A stretch of 23,970 bases of DNA from JACJXF01 sp964349045 (GCA_964349045.1 CAYGFI010000064.1:1-23970); one strand, 5' to 3'; counted from the first letter of the stretch, positions 15,760 through 23,865 are shown. The notes: generated by a model from the sequence alone, not told the origin. Program-made: numbers and translations.

Positions 15760-17421
15760 TTATGAGTTAGCTGCTCTTTCCAATATTTTTAATATTGAAA
15801 AAATAAAAACAGCTGAAAGTAAACACAGAACAACCAGCAGAGTAAAGAACTGCCATAATTCCCATTTATCCCAGAAGGGTCCAATGAGACCCGCTGCAAG
15901 GTTCCCAATGGCGGTTGCTCCAAACCAGCCGCCCTGGGCAAGTCCTTTGTATTGCGGAGGCGCTACACGGGAAATAAAGGATATTCCGATCGGACTAAGA
16001 AAAAGTTCAGCCACGGTAAGCGTAAGGTAGGTTCCTATCAACCAGTAAGGTGAAACAAGAGTATCAGAAACGCTGCCTTGCATGTCAGCCGGACTCTTTA
16101 GCCCCATTGATGCAAGCACCATGATTCCAAAGCCAAGGGCAGTAAGAAGCATCCCAATACCGATTTTTTTTGGACTTGAAGGTTCCTTCCCGTTTTTGCG
16201 CAGCCATGCAAAGTATCCCACGATAACAGGAGTAAGGAAAACAATGAAAATAGGGTTAAACTGTTGAAATATTTCGGGTGAGATGGGATTACCATCTGAT
16301 TGGTAACGGTTTATCACAAAATATGCAATCACTGATCCGGCAAGTATTATTCCCGCTCCTGTAAGCTTTAAATTCAGCTTATTTTGTCGTCCCAGAAGCA
16401 GCACAAAACCAATGATAATTCCCAAAATTGGAAGTAGTGATGAAAGATTAAAAATAATCGCTGTACCCTTATTTACAGATGCCACGGTATAATCCCTTGC
16501 AAAAATGGTCAGGGTGAATCCATTTTGATGGAAAGCCATCCAGAAGAAAATTACGACCAGAAATACCAATCCCATCGCTAACAACCTGTCCTTGATCTGT
16601 TTAGAACTTAACTCTACCAGTCCGGCAACATTTGCCTTTTTCTGTTGCTTATGGGTTTTATCGGCTTCTTTATAATACTTCCGGAAGCCCAGGAAAATGG
16701 CCAGGCTGAGAATCATGCTGACAGCAGCTATGGCGAATCCTGCATTATAGGCCTGACTGAGGCCATCGATATATTTATGACTGAAATCCGTGAGATTAGT
16801 GAAGGCATCACCCATTTGGGTTCTGGCCAGTGATTCAAATTCAGTTACTTTATCAAAAGACCCTTGCAGGTATTTGTGAGCCATATCAGCAGCAGATTTA
16901 TCGTAAGTCAGACCTTCCCTGTGAAGTATCCAGCCTCTGATAGTCTTAGCAGCATTGGGTGCGAAGAAGGCGCCGATATTAATACCCATGTAAAAAATAT
17001 TAAAGGCTGAATCCCTGTAACCACTGTATTTCGGATCATCATACATATTTCCGACAAGAGCCTGGAGATTTCCTTTAAATAAACCTGTACCTAAAGAAAT
17101 TACAGCAAGCGCCATATAAATAAAATACTCTCCGGTACCCGGCATCGCGAGCAAGGCATAACCCAAAAACATAATTACCGTACCCAGCGCTATAGTTTTG
17201 CCGTATCCTAAAAGATTATCTGCAATGTAGCCCCCTAAAAGAGGGAGAAAATAGATTCCAAAGAGAAAGGCTCCATAAACCTGACCTGCCTGGGTTGCAG
17301 ACCAGTCGAATTTTGCCTGCAGATATAAAATGAAAATTGCCAGCATGGTATAATAACCGAAACGCTCTCCCATATTAGCGAAGAATGCAACAAATAAACC
17401 TTTGGGATGTCCTTTAAACAT
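15760..17421 (-). CDS. POT/PTR2-family peptide:proton symporter
   Basis: A 553-residue inner-membrane transporter of the proton-coupled oligopeptide (POT) family within the major facilitator superfamily, expected to import di- and tripeptides. The N-terminus (MFKGHPKGLFVAFFANMGERFGYY) is the family's first helix. Other signatures are GTGLFKGNLQALVG, FNIFYMGINIGAFFAPNAA and a late ELFLSPIGISF segment close to the POT helix-10 motif. About 12-14 hydrophobic helices can be traced. A polar loop of some 60 residues (about 165-230, counting from the start) interrupts the first half. The usual E1xxE2R proton-coupling motif reads NMGER (residues 16-20), so E1 is asparagine. The ATG is preceded by a TATATTTG promoter element and a leader of about 35 nt. 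It stands alone, 190 bp upstream of the TPR-SpoIIE gene, and the gap between them shows no feature beyond the candidate promoter. Confidence 0.88.
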   Translation of the reverse strand: MFKGHPKGLFVAFFANMGERFGYYTMLAIFILYLQAKFDWSATQAGQVYGAFLFGIYFLPLLGGYIADNLLGYGKTIALGTVIMFLGYALLAMPGTGEYFIYMALAVISLGTGLFKGNLQALVGNMYDDPKYSGYRDSAFNIFYMGINIGAFFAPNAAKTIRGWILHREGLTYDKSAADMAHKYLQGSFDKVTEFESLARTQMGDAFTNLTDFSHKYIDGLSQAYNAGFAIAAVSMILSLAIFLGFRKYYKEADKTHKQQKKANVAGLVELSSKQIKDRLLAMGLVFLVVIFFWMAFHQNGFTLTIFARDYTVASVNKGTAIIFNLSSLLPILGIIIGFVLLLGRQNKLNLKLTGAGIILAGSVIAYFVINRYQSDGNPISPEIFQQFNPIFIVFLTPVIVGYFAWLRKNGKEPSSPKKIGIGMLLTALGFGIMVLASMGLKSPADMQGSVSDTLVSPYWLIGTYLTLTVAELFLSPIGISFISRVAPPQYKGLAQGGWFGATAIGNLAAGLIGPFWDKWELWQFFTLLVVLCLLSAVFIFSILKILERAANS

Positions 17422-17459
17422 AATTTTATCTGTTAGTGAGTTTTTTAAAATTTTCGTAC

Positions 17460-17467
17460 CAAATATA
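17460..17467 (-). promoter_or_regulatory. -7 promoter element of the POT transporter gene
   Basis: The minus strand reads TATATTTG, an exact TAnnTTTG match, 38 nt upstream of the ATG at 17421. No TTG lies at the expected -33 distance, so only half of the promoter is seen. Confidence 0.5.
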
Positions 17468-17619
17468 GAAATCTTTTTTAATTGATTACAGGCAGGTAGA
17501 GATGTTTAATATGATTTTTTGATTTAAATACGAAAGAAATAGTTAGCATGGAATAGGGTATCGGGAATTGTTCTCCCCTTAAAGTCTTAAAAAAACCAGG
17601 TTGTCCTGACTTTAAGCGC

Positions 17620-17686
17620 TCCTTACTCCTTACTCCATACTCCTTACTCCCTATCTCCCTATCTCCCTATCTCCCTATCTCCCTCC
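17620..17686. repeat. 7/8-bp pyrimidine-rich tandem repeat
   Basis: Four 7-bp units (TCCTTAC, TCCTTAC, TCCATAC, TCCTTAC; 17620-17647) pass into four exact 8-bp units TCCCTATC (17648-17679) and a partial TCCCTCC. The strand is almost pure pyrimidine apart from spaced adenines. It sits in the divergent intergenic region, about 37 bp upstream of the next gene's -7 element. Confidence 0.9.
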
Positions 17687-17722
17687 TTCAGACACTTTTT
17701 TTTCATTCCTCCCGATTTTCCT

Positions 17723-17730
17723 TAACTTTG
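17723..17730 (+). promoter_or_regulatory. -7 promoter element of the hydrate-repair gene
   Basis: TAACTTTG is an exact TAnnTTTG match. Transcription would start around 17735-17738. The TTG in the last three bases opens the longest possible frame but would not be in the mRNA, so the real start is the ATG at 17740 or, better, 17749. No TTG is seen at -33. Confidence 0.6.
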
Positions 17731-17748
17731 AGCCGAAACATGGTCCGG

Positions 17749-19266
17749 ATGAAATTATTTAACTCATCTCAAATTAAAGAAATCGACAAGCTTACCATCA
17801 AAAGAGAGCCGGTATCATCCATTACTTTGATGGAACGGGCTTCTTTGAAATTTATCCAATGGTTTACGGGACATTTTGAACCATCCATTCCTGTAGTGGT
17901 AATTGCAGGTACCGGAAACAACGGTGGAGATGCCCTAGCTATTTCCCGAATGTTAATTGAAAGAAATTACAGGGTAAAAGTATTTTTACTTTTTACGGCT
18001 TCACAAATGTCTGCAGATTGCGCTTCTAATCTTGAAAAACTTAAGTCTTATACAATTCCGGTTATCATTGATTCGGATACTTTTAAAAACTTTCCGGTTT
18101 TAAACAAGTCTGAAATTGTTATCGATGGTATCTTTGGATCGGGTCTCAATCGCCCGGTGGATGGCAGGGCAGGGGAACTTATTCGGTATTTGAATGAAAA
18201 CTCCGGCAAAATTGTTTCCATAGATATTCCTTCCGGATTATTTGGTGAGGATAATCGCAACAACATCCACGAAAATATTATAAGAGCTTCTTATACGGTT
18301 AGTTTTGAATTTCCATTCCTTTCATTTTTCATGAGTGAAAATGAAAAATATACCGGTTCGTGGGATGTGATGCCGATCGGTTTGCATAAAGAAACTATAG
18401 AAAAGACCGAATCCCGTTATTTTACCCTGGAGGCTGATTTAATTCGCGGGTTGCTGATCCCCCGGAAAAAATTCAGTCATAAAGGCAGTTATGGTCACGC
18501 ACTCATCATTGCCGGAAGGTATGGAATGATGGGAGCTGCAGTGCTGAGTGCAAAAGCATGTCTTCGGGGAGGCGCCGGACTAACAACCTTATGCATTCCA
18601 GGGAACGGATATGATATCATCCAGACCAGCGTTCCGGAGGCATTGATAGAACTGGGGAATTCAGATGAATTTTTTAGCAGTATTCCGGATATAAAACCTT
18701 ACCAGGCAATAGCATGCGGACCGGCAATTGGATATTCTGCATCAACCGCCGTGGCCCTTCATAACCTGCTTGTAAACGCAAAGGTACCACTGGTTCTGGA
18801 TGCCGATGCACTCACAATTTTATCCGAACATTTAGATTGGATGGAAAATTTACCGGCAGGTTCAGTAATTACCCCTCATCCTAAAGAATTCGATCGGCTT
18901 GCCGGTCCTTCAGCAGATATGTACAGCCGGCATCTTAAACAAATCGAATTTGCAAGACATTACAAAGTGGTTGTAATTCTGAAAGGCGCCCATACAATTG
19001 TTACCTCACCTGAAGGGAATTCCTACATCAATACCTCTGGAAATGCTGGAATGGCTACAGGTGGAACAGGTGATGTACTTACCGGATTGCTTGTTTCTTT
19101 GATCGCGCAAGGATACAGCACCCTTCATGCTTCACTGATAGCCGTTTTTATTCATGGGCTGGCGGGGGATATTGCCCTGGAATCGTCCAGTATGGAGGCA
19201 TTAATTGCGGGAGATGTTATTGAAAATCTGGGAGCAGCCTTCCGTTTTGTTAAAGGTGATGGATAA
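17749..19266 (+). CDS. nnr: Bifunctional NAD(P)H-hydrate epimerase / ADP-dependent NAD(P)H-hydrate dehydratase
   Basis: A cytoplasmic metabolite-repair enzyme. The N-terminal YjeF_N domain epimerises damaged R-NAD(P)HX to S-NAD(P)HX, and the C-terminal ribokinase-like domain dehydrates S-NAD(P)HX back to NAD(P)H using ADP. From MKLFNSSQIKEID the protein has 505 residues, normal for the fusion. The epimerase part (about 1-210) shows GTGNNGGDALAISRML and DGIFGSGLNRPVDG. The dehydratase part (about 225-500) shows KGSYGHALIIAG, GGAGLTTL, LVLDADAL, TPHPKEFDRL, LKGAHT and the catalytic ATGGTGDVLTG. The usual GNNGGDG is GNNGGDA here. The ATG at 17749 is chosen because relatives begin MKI/MKL followed by a Q-I..D segment and because a -7 element lies just upstream; 17740 is the alternative. 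A DUF4831-like lipoprotein gene follows 110 bp downstream but probably has its own promoter. Confidence 0.92.
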   Translation: MKLFNSSQIKEIDKLTIKREPVSSITLMERASLKFIQWFTGHFEPSIPVVVIAGTGNNGGDALAISRMLIERNYRVKVFLLFTASQMSADCASNLEKLKSYTIPVIIDSDTFKNFPVLNKSEIVIDGIFGSGLNRPVDGRAGELIRYLNENSGKIVSIDIPSGLFGEDNRNNIHENIIRASYTVSFEFPFLSFFMSENEKYTGSWDVMPIGLHKETIEKTESRYFTLEADLIRGLLIPRKKFSHKGSYGHALIIAGRYGMMGAAVLSAKACLRGGAGLTTLCIPGNGYDIIQTSVPEALIELGNSDEFFSSIPDIKPYQAIACGPAIGYSASTAVALHNLLVNAKVPLVLDADALTILSEHLDWMENLPAGSVITPHPKEFDRLAGPSADMYSRHLKQIEFARHYKVVVILKGAHTIVTSPEGNSYINTSGNAGMATGGTGDVLTGLLVSLIAQGYSTLHASLIAVFIHGLAGDIALESSSMEALIAGDVIENLGAAFRFVKGDG

Positions 19267-19280
19267 TAACTGACATTATT

Positions 19281-19288
19281 TATTTTTG
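19281..19288 (+). promoter_or_regulatory. Possible -7 element for the DUF4831-like gene
   Basis: TATTTTTG fits TAnnTTTG and lies 88 nt before the ATG at 19377, which would leave a leader of about 80 nt. No TTG stands at the -33 distance, and AT-rich DNA yields chance matches. Confidence 0.3.
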
Positions 19289-19376
19289 TAATGATATGTA
19301 ATAAGATTCAACCCGTGTTAATTAACTAATTTACAAGTATTTAGAAATTTTATTTTAATTTTCAAATAATACAGAA

Positions 19377-20450
19377 ATGGGAAAGATTTTAATATCAGCG
19401 ATAATAATTCTATTGGTAAGCTCGTGCGCGAGTGTGAATCAATTTGTTGTTACACCGGTGGGAGAAGAACCTGAGGAATATTCAGGGAGGTTTGTTTACA
19501 GCCTTCCTCAAACAGTTATCGAGGTCAGTATGGAATTTGAAAAATCCACATACTTACCCGGACCTTACCGAAAGTTCACAGAGAAATACCTCGGAATGTC
19601 ACAATTTATCAGTTCGGAGAAAACTCTATGGGAGGTTACAAAAGTTAATGTATCTGCATCCAGCGAACCGGATCCTAAACAATACTACAGCGTAAATATT
19701 ATAAATGGCGAGTTCCAAAACGATGCCTATTTTAAAATGATTTCAGAGGGATTGGTTATTGATCCTATGGGAGTTGTATTTGCAAAAGTCATTTTACCGG
19801 TAACTTTACAGACTGGATTGCCACCTGTTGTGGATTATAGTATGAAAAGGAACCAGATAGAGATTAGCGACACTCTTTTTAAAACGGTTATCCGAGATAG
19901 TTCTTTTGTTAAAATACCCATTCTAAGGAAACAAAAGGAGGCTAAAACACTTGAACAGAAAGCGGAAGAGGCGGCAAACCTTATTATTAAAATAAGAAAA
20001 AGACGGCTGAAATTAATGACAGGTGAATATAGTGTATTTCCCGAAGGGAGAGCCCTGGAAATATCTATTGAGGAATTGAACAAAATAGAAAAAGAATACC
20101 TTGCATTATTTATTGGAAAAATTTACACCGAAAAGTATAGTCGCAGTTTCTTCATTGTTCCAACGGGAAGCAGTGAAAAAGTTGTGTTAATGAAGTTTTC
20201 TGAAGGAAAAGGAATTATTCCTGACGAATTACCAGAAGGACAGCCTGTTACAATGGATTTAAGTCCCATACAAGGATTTCCGATAGGCATCCCGAAAGAT
20301 ATTGTAGAAAATTCAAAAAACACACTTTTTTACCGGGTCCCTGCTACATGTATTATCCGGATATCTGAATCAGGCAAACTTCTATATGATGGCAGGATCT
20401 CTGTTTTTCAGGCCGGGAGCATACTCCCGCTTCCTGTGAATGAAAAATAA
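19377..20450 (+). CDS. DUF4831-like lipoprotein
   Basis: A 357-residue lipoprotein. The hydrophobic N-terminus ends in a lipobox, VSSC, with the lipidated cysteine at residue 17. The segment FVYSLPQTVIEVSMEFEK, followed by TYLPGPYRKFTEKYLGM, matches what I recall of the Bacteroidota family DUF4831, whose members share this opening and length; the biochemical role is unknown. Further along, the protein is rich in charged beta strands, with a lysine/arginine-rich helical stretch (about 185-215, KQKEAKTLEQKAEEAANL). No catalytic motif was recognised. There is no aspartate directly after the lipid cysteine, but outer-membrane sorting rules in this phylum differ and the final membrane is uncertain. 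Its stop codon directly abuts the stop of the convergent thioredoxin-like gene. Confidence 0.8.
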   Translation: MGKILISAIIILLVSSCASVNQFVVTPVGEEPEEYSGRFVYSLPQTVIEVSMEFEKSTYLPGPYRKFTEKYLGMSQFISSEKTLWEVTKVNVSASSEPDPKQYYSVNIINGEFQNDAYFKMISEGLVIDPMGVVFAKVILPVTLQTGLPPVVDYSMKRNQIEISDTLFKTVIRDSSFVKIPILRKQKEAKTLEQKAEEAANLIIKIRKRRLKLMTGEYSVFPEGRALEISIEELNKIEKEYLALFIGKIYTEKYSRSFFIVPTGSSEKVVLMKFSEGKGIIPDELPEGQPVTMDLSPIQGFPIGIPKDIVENSKNTLFYRVPATCIIRISESGKLLYDGRISVFQAGSILPLPVNEK

Positions 20451-21023
20451 TTACAGTTTCCCTTTGAAAGTACTCTGAAAGGTAGAGAAATCAGGAGTTG
20501 TAAGAAACTCATTTCCTGCAATAAAATGCAACCAGGCCTCAAGTAAGGGTGGATTTTTAAAACCAAATTCCACCCCCATGTACTCCATTTTTTCACTGAT
20601 AAATGCAATGGCCGGGTAGGCCATTCGTCCGTTGAGTAGGGTAATTACCAATTCGTGGTAGGATGGATTATTTTTAGCGGGATCAGCCGGTACAAGCTTG
20701 TAGATTCGGGAACCCAGTGTGACATCTTCAGAAAGTGATGAATTAAGCTTTACAGGGTAAAAATGATCATTAATGTAATTGGAAATAACAGAATCCGAGA
20801 AACTCACATCATTCATGCGTCTGCACCAACCACAATTATCAGAATAAATATAAACAAAAAGTTTCCTCGGCCCGGTGGCGCTTTTGTTTACAGCATCTTC
20901 AATTTTCATCCAGTTAATAGCGCTTTTTGTATTATCCTGAGCTGTGAGGTAACCAGTTGAAAGCGCAAGAAAAAAAATCACAATACCGAAGGAAAAACTT
21001 GAAATTTTATGATGTTTTTTCAC
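20451..21023 (-). CDS. Exported thioredoxin-fold protein with CGWC motif
   Basis: A 190-residue protein with a signal peptide (1-28, cleavage near LTA|Q) and a thioredoxin-related domain. The redox motif CGWC is at residues 64-67, preceded by a FVYIYSD strand. The cis-proline is P137 in MAYPAIAF. The arrangement W..IEDA...A...RKLFVY, with S instead of the usual tryptophan before the CxxC, resembles the thioredoxin-7/DUF255-like proteins that are common in Bacteroidota. It should act in the periplasm as a disulfide reductase or thiol oxidoreductase; substrates cannot be told. The start codon is GTG at 21023, and no strong ribosome-binding site is visible. It is on the same strand as the PHP-like lipoprotein gene 78 bp upstream, so co-transcription is possible. 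Confidence 0.82.
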   Translation of the reverse strand: MKKHHKISSFSFGIVIFFLALSTGYLTAQDNTKSAINWMKIEDAVNKSATGPRKLFVYIYSDNCGWCRRMNDVSFSDSVISNYINDHFYPVKLNSSLSEDVTLGSRIYKLVPADPAKNNPSYHELVITLLNGRMAYPAIAFISEKMEYMGVEFGFKNPPLLEAWLHFIAGNEFLTTPDFSTFQSTFKGKL

Positions 21024-21101
21024 GTTAATCCGTTTATTTATAAGTTTAACGAAATACTTTTCCTGTTAAACATTCCAGCATTTCATTTGTTCACTAAAAA
21101 A

Positions 21102-21935
21102 TCAATTTTTACACTTCCAGAAATCTTCAGGTTTTAATTTGCATTCGTTGATCATTGCCAGTCCGTATTCAAGATATCCCAATTCCGCATCGGTATTGTT
21201 TGTTCCCATTGTGAATTTTACCCCCGCCTCTTTAGCCATTTTTATGAATGCCGGCGAAGGAATTTTCAACCGGCTGTTAATCTCCATTGCAACTTTATTT
21301 TCCTTCAATGCAGTCACCACTTTTTTCATTCTTTCTTCAGTCCATAATTCATCATATTGTAATTTTAAAGCATCCGGTAAAAAGGTGGGATTCACATAGA
21401 TATCCACTTTTTCCTTTGCGAGTATGGTTTCTATCTGTAAAACGAGGTAATCCATGAATACCTGAGAGTCGGATACCCAGGTTTCCTCCTTGATCCAGAG
21501 CCGGTTGCGGTTACCTGAAGCATCAGTAAATGTCATTGCATCAGTAAATTTATAATCGAAAAGATTAATTGAATCCGGGGAAAATAAGGTCATCCATTCT
21601 CTGCCTTCTCCCTGTAGTCCATGAAAAACCGGATAGTTTTTAACCGAATGGTAATAGGCGCTCAATGCAGAATCATTGTGAACCGGGAACCCGAGCCCGC
21701 CGTTAACCGCAACTCCATATGAAATTCCGGTTTTTGCAGAATGTTCCAGTAACTGCTCCATGGTTAATCCACCTTTAAGATGGGAGTGATAATCGGTTAT
21801 TTCAAATCCCGCTTTGTTAAGCGAGTCAATTTTTTGAATAAGAACTTCTTCAGGACTTATTTTTTTTTCGGGGGAATTGCAGGAAGCGGCAAAAAGCAGC
21901 GCAGAGCAAATCAGGAAAGAATTAAAGTTTCGCAT
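21102..21935 (-). CDS. PHP-like metallohydrolase lipoprotein
   Basis: A 277-residue lipoprotein; the lipobox AASC places the lipidated cysteine at residue 19. The body resembles the PHP metal-dependent hydrolase fold. DYHSHLKGG gives the HxH pair H50/H52, HGLQGEGRE (about 105-112) supplies an acidic second motif, VNPTFLP follows an (alpha/beta)-type strand near 185, and AMEINSRLKIPSPAFIKMAKEAG (E218) is the familiar penultimate strand and helix. The last PHP motif, normally GSD.H, reads GTNNTD (244-249), so the terminal aspartate-histidine metal ligands are changed. A phosphoesterase or related hydrolase on the periplasmic face is likely; a weaker or different metal site is possible. Upstream, TATCTTTC at 21998-21991 is a 7-of-8 match to the -7 box. 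The thioredoxin-like gene follows 78 bp downstream. Confidence 0.72.
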   Translation of the reverse strand: MRNFNSFLICSALLFAASCNSPEKKISPEEVLIQKIDSLNKAGFEITDYHSHLKGGLTMEQLLEHSAKTGISYGVAVNGGLGFPVHNDSALSAYYHSVKNYPVFHGLQGEGREWMTLFSPDSINLFDYKFTDAMTFTDASGNRNRLWIKEETWVSDSQVFMDYLVLQIETILAKEKVDIYVNPTFLPDALKLQYDELWTEERMKKVVTALKENKVAMEINSRLKIPSPAFIKMAKEAGVKFTMGTNNTDAELGYLEYGLAMINECKLKPEDFWKCKN

Positions 21936-22060
21936 CTGAAAATTTTTAGTTTCGATTTTGTGTATATTAGGATTCTTAAGTTTACAGAGTGAAAGATACT
22001 GATTATAAAAATAAAATAAATTGATGGTTTAATTTTTTTTTTAGGGATTAAGGAACGTAT

Positions 22061-22097
22061 CCTGAGTCTGCCGAAGGGTACGCCCGGATAAGCTCAG
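22061..22097. repeat. REP-like imperfect palindrome
   Basis: CCTGAG at 22061 and CTCAG at 22093-22097 bracket an imperfect palindrome containing GCCGAAGGG and a GGG-TACG-CCC core. It resembles the short CCTGAG.CTG.CGAAGGG-type intergenic repeats found scattered in many bacterial genomes. It lies 17 bp beyond the stop of the EamA gene and could also act as a weak transcript end. Confidence 0.5.
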
Positions 22098-22113
22098 ATA
22101 AATGACGAATTAT

Positions 22114-23010
22114 TTAATTAATAAAGAAAAGTGTAACCCCGGCAACAGAGATCAGCGCCCCAATGATTTCAAGTACTGTAACTTTTTGTTTGAAAAGGAA
22201 TATGGCCGGTGGAATTATTAAAACTGGTACAATAGCCATAATGGTTGATGCAATCCCTGTCTGAGTATGTTTCACGGCCAGCAGGGAGAATGAAACTCCG
22301 AGAAAAGGCCCGAAAAAGGAACCAATACCGGCGCTGATCATGCCTTTCCTGTGACTAAATCCATCCAGAACATTCCGCCATCTGCGGATGATTGTAATAA
22401 GAACAGCGAACCCAAAAAAGCCTGCAATGATACGGATCTGGGTGGCTGCAAAAGGATCGTAATCTTTCATTCCGAATTTACTCAGGACCAGTCCAAGCGC
22501 CTGGCCTACCGCTCCAAAAAAAGCAAAAAGAAGTCCTTTATAGGAAAACTTAAGAGTGAAGCCGGTTTTACCAATCGATCGGTTAAATATGGCAAGTGAG
22601 ATACCCAGAATGGTAAGACTCATACCCAGGTAATTCATACCGCTGAGTTTTTCACCTAAAATAATCCATCCCGCGAGGGCTGTAATGGGTGGAACCAGGG
22701 TCATGATAAGCATTGCAAAACGCGAACCTATTATGGTGTAGGATTTAAACAGGAACAGATCTCCGAACAGAAATCCAACAAGACCTGAAATGACGAGCCA
22801 GAACCAGTTTTCCGGAGATGCATCAAAAGGAAGAATTATTCCCCTGTAAAAAAGATTAAAAATACTCAGGAAAATAAAACCAATACCTAACCTGATTATA
22901 TTTAGTGATAATGATCCAATTTTCAGACTTGCACTTTCAAATGCCAGCGCAGTAACTGTCCAGAAAATAGCCGTACATAACGCGGCGATTTCTCCAAAGT
23001 ACTGATGCAT
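22114..23010 (-). CDS. EamA/DMT-family transporter
   Basis: A 298-residue inner-membrane protein with about ten hydrophobic helices in two homologous EamA halves (about 5-140 and 155-297), the usual size for the drug/metabolite transporter superfamily. Characteristic stretches are GEIAALCTAIFWTVTALAFE at the start, LAGWIILGEKLSGMNYLG closing the first half and the IPPAIFLFKQKVTVLEIIGA plus GVTLFFIN ending of the second. Substrate cannot be predicted; relatives export amino acids, metabolites or drugs. The ATG lies only 14 nt past the stop of the FKBP gene on the same strand, so the two very probably form one transcript. Confidence 0.88.
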   Translation of the reverse strand: MHQYFGEIAALCTAIFWTVTALAFESASLKIGSLSLNIIRLGIGFIFLSIFNLFYRGIILPFDASPENWFWLVISGLVGFLFGDLFLFKSYTIIGSRFAMLIMTLVPPITALAGWIILGEKLSGMNYLGMSLTILGISLAIFNRSIGKTGFTLKFSYKGLLFAFFGAVGQALGLVLSKFGMKDYDPFAATQIRIIAGFFGFAVLITIIRRWRNVLDGFSHRKGMISAGIGSFFGPFLGVSFSLLAVKHTQTGIASTIMAIVPVLIIPPAIFLFKQKVTVLEIIGALISVAGVTLFFIN

Positions 23011-23024
23011 ATAGTTTTGAGATA

Positions 23025-23744
23025 CTACTGAAGTTCAATTCCAATCAATTCAACATCGAAAATCAATACAGAGTTGGGTTTGATAAGCGCTCCTGCTGAA
23101 CGCGACCCATAACCAAGTTCAGATGGGATATAGAACCGGAACTTTGAACCAACAGGCATAAGTTGAATACCTTCGGTCCATCCCGGAATTACCTGGTTTA
23201 AAGCGAATACTATTGGCTCGCCTCTTTCAACAGAAGAATCAAAAACGGTTCCGTCGATTAAAGTACCGGTATAATGAACTTTTACCCGGTCGGTGGCGAC
23301 AGGTTTTGCCCCGGTTCCCATTTCAACTATTTCATATTGCAAACCACTTGCAGTTTTAATGATGCCGGGCCGGACAACGTTTTCATCCAGGAATATCTTT
23401 CCTGCTCCTTTTTCCACCTCAGCTAATTGTGCTTCTATTTCCATCATGTACTTTCCCAGGAATTCATTTGCCTGCTGGGGATTGAGAAGTGAAGTGTCTT
23501 TACTGAGATCAATCATTCCTCTTGTTAAAATGTCTAATTGAATATTCAATTTGAATCTTTTAATCAGCTCCTCGTTCAGGGATTGAAAATTCAGAACGCC
23601 AACCGCATATGCCAGACTGTCTTCTGCTGTCTGCAAAGAAAATACAGGCGGGGGAGGAGGAGGGGTAGAGTTTTTCTTGTTTTTTTGTGCAAACCCGGTT
23701 AAACCGGCAAAAAGTAACATTAGCAGGATGAAAATCTTTTTCAT
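23025..23744 (-). CDS. FKBP-type peptidyl-prolyl isomerase, Mip/FkpA-like, exported
   Basis: A 239-residue periplasmic or outer-membrane-associated folding catalyst. Residues 1-19 form a signal peptide (cleavage near GFA|Q), followed by a lysine-rich linker with six consecutive prolines. A helical FKBP N-domain (about 35-130; EDSLAYAVGV, QANEFLGKYM) normally dimerises the enzyme. The FKBP catalytic domain (about 145-238) has the full binding-pocket set: VKVHYTGTLIDGTVFDSS, VIPGWTEGIQLMPVGSK, YIPSELGYG and FDVELIGI. It catalyses cis-trans isomerisation of prolyl bonds in exported proteins. A -7 element lies 54-61 nt upstream. First gene of a probable two-gene operon with the EamA transporter. 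Confidence 0.92.
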   Translation of the reverse strand: MKKIFILLMLLFAGLTGFAQKNKKNSTPPPPPPVFSLQTAEDSLAYAVGVLNFQSLNEELIKRFKLNIQLDILTRGMIDLSKDTSLLNPQQANEFLGKYMMEIEAQLAEVEKGAGKIFLDENVVRPGIIKTASGLQYEIVEMGTGAKPVATDRVKVHYTGTLIDGTVFDSSVERGEPIVFALNQVIPGWTEGIQLMPVGSKFRFYIPSELGYGSRSAGALIKPNSVLIFDVELIGIELQ

Positions 23745-23797
23745 GGAAATTTAATTTATTGGTATGATTATGGTTACTTATTATATTATGAAGGCTG

Positions 23798-23805
23798 CAA
23801 AACTA
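23798..23805 (-). promoter_or_regulatory. -7 promoter element of the FKBP-EamA operon
   Basis: The minus strand reads TAGTTTTG, an exact TAnnTTTG match, giving a leader of about 45-50 nt before the ATG at 23744. A TTG at the normal -33 distance is missing. Confidence 0.45.
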
Positions 23806-23865
23806 AAATTATGATTTGATTTACCGGGCGCTAAAATAATGTTTTCAATTGGATTTTGTGTTTAA

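Larger units (their letters stand above)
17422..17727. other. Divergent intergenic region between the transporter and hydrate-repair genes
   Basis: This stretch of about 300 bp holds the -7 element of the transporter on the minus strand, the short tandem repeat at 17620-17686, and the start of the plus-strand promoter at its right edge. No open frame with protein-like composition, RNA gene or terminator hairpin was seen in the rest. Confidence 0.6.

Noticed and set aside
17620..17686. The short tandem repeat as a replication origin iteron or CRISPR remnant.
   Set aside because: Units are 7-8 bp and contiguous, with no DnaA-box-like sequence and no replication gene nearby.
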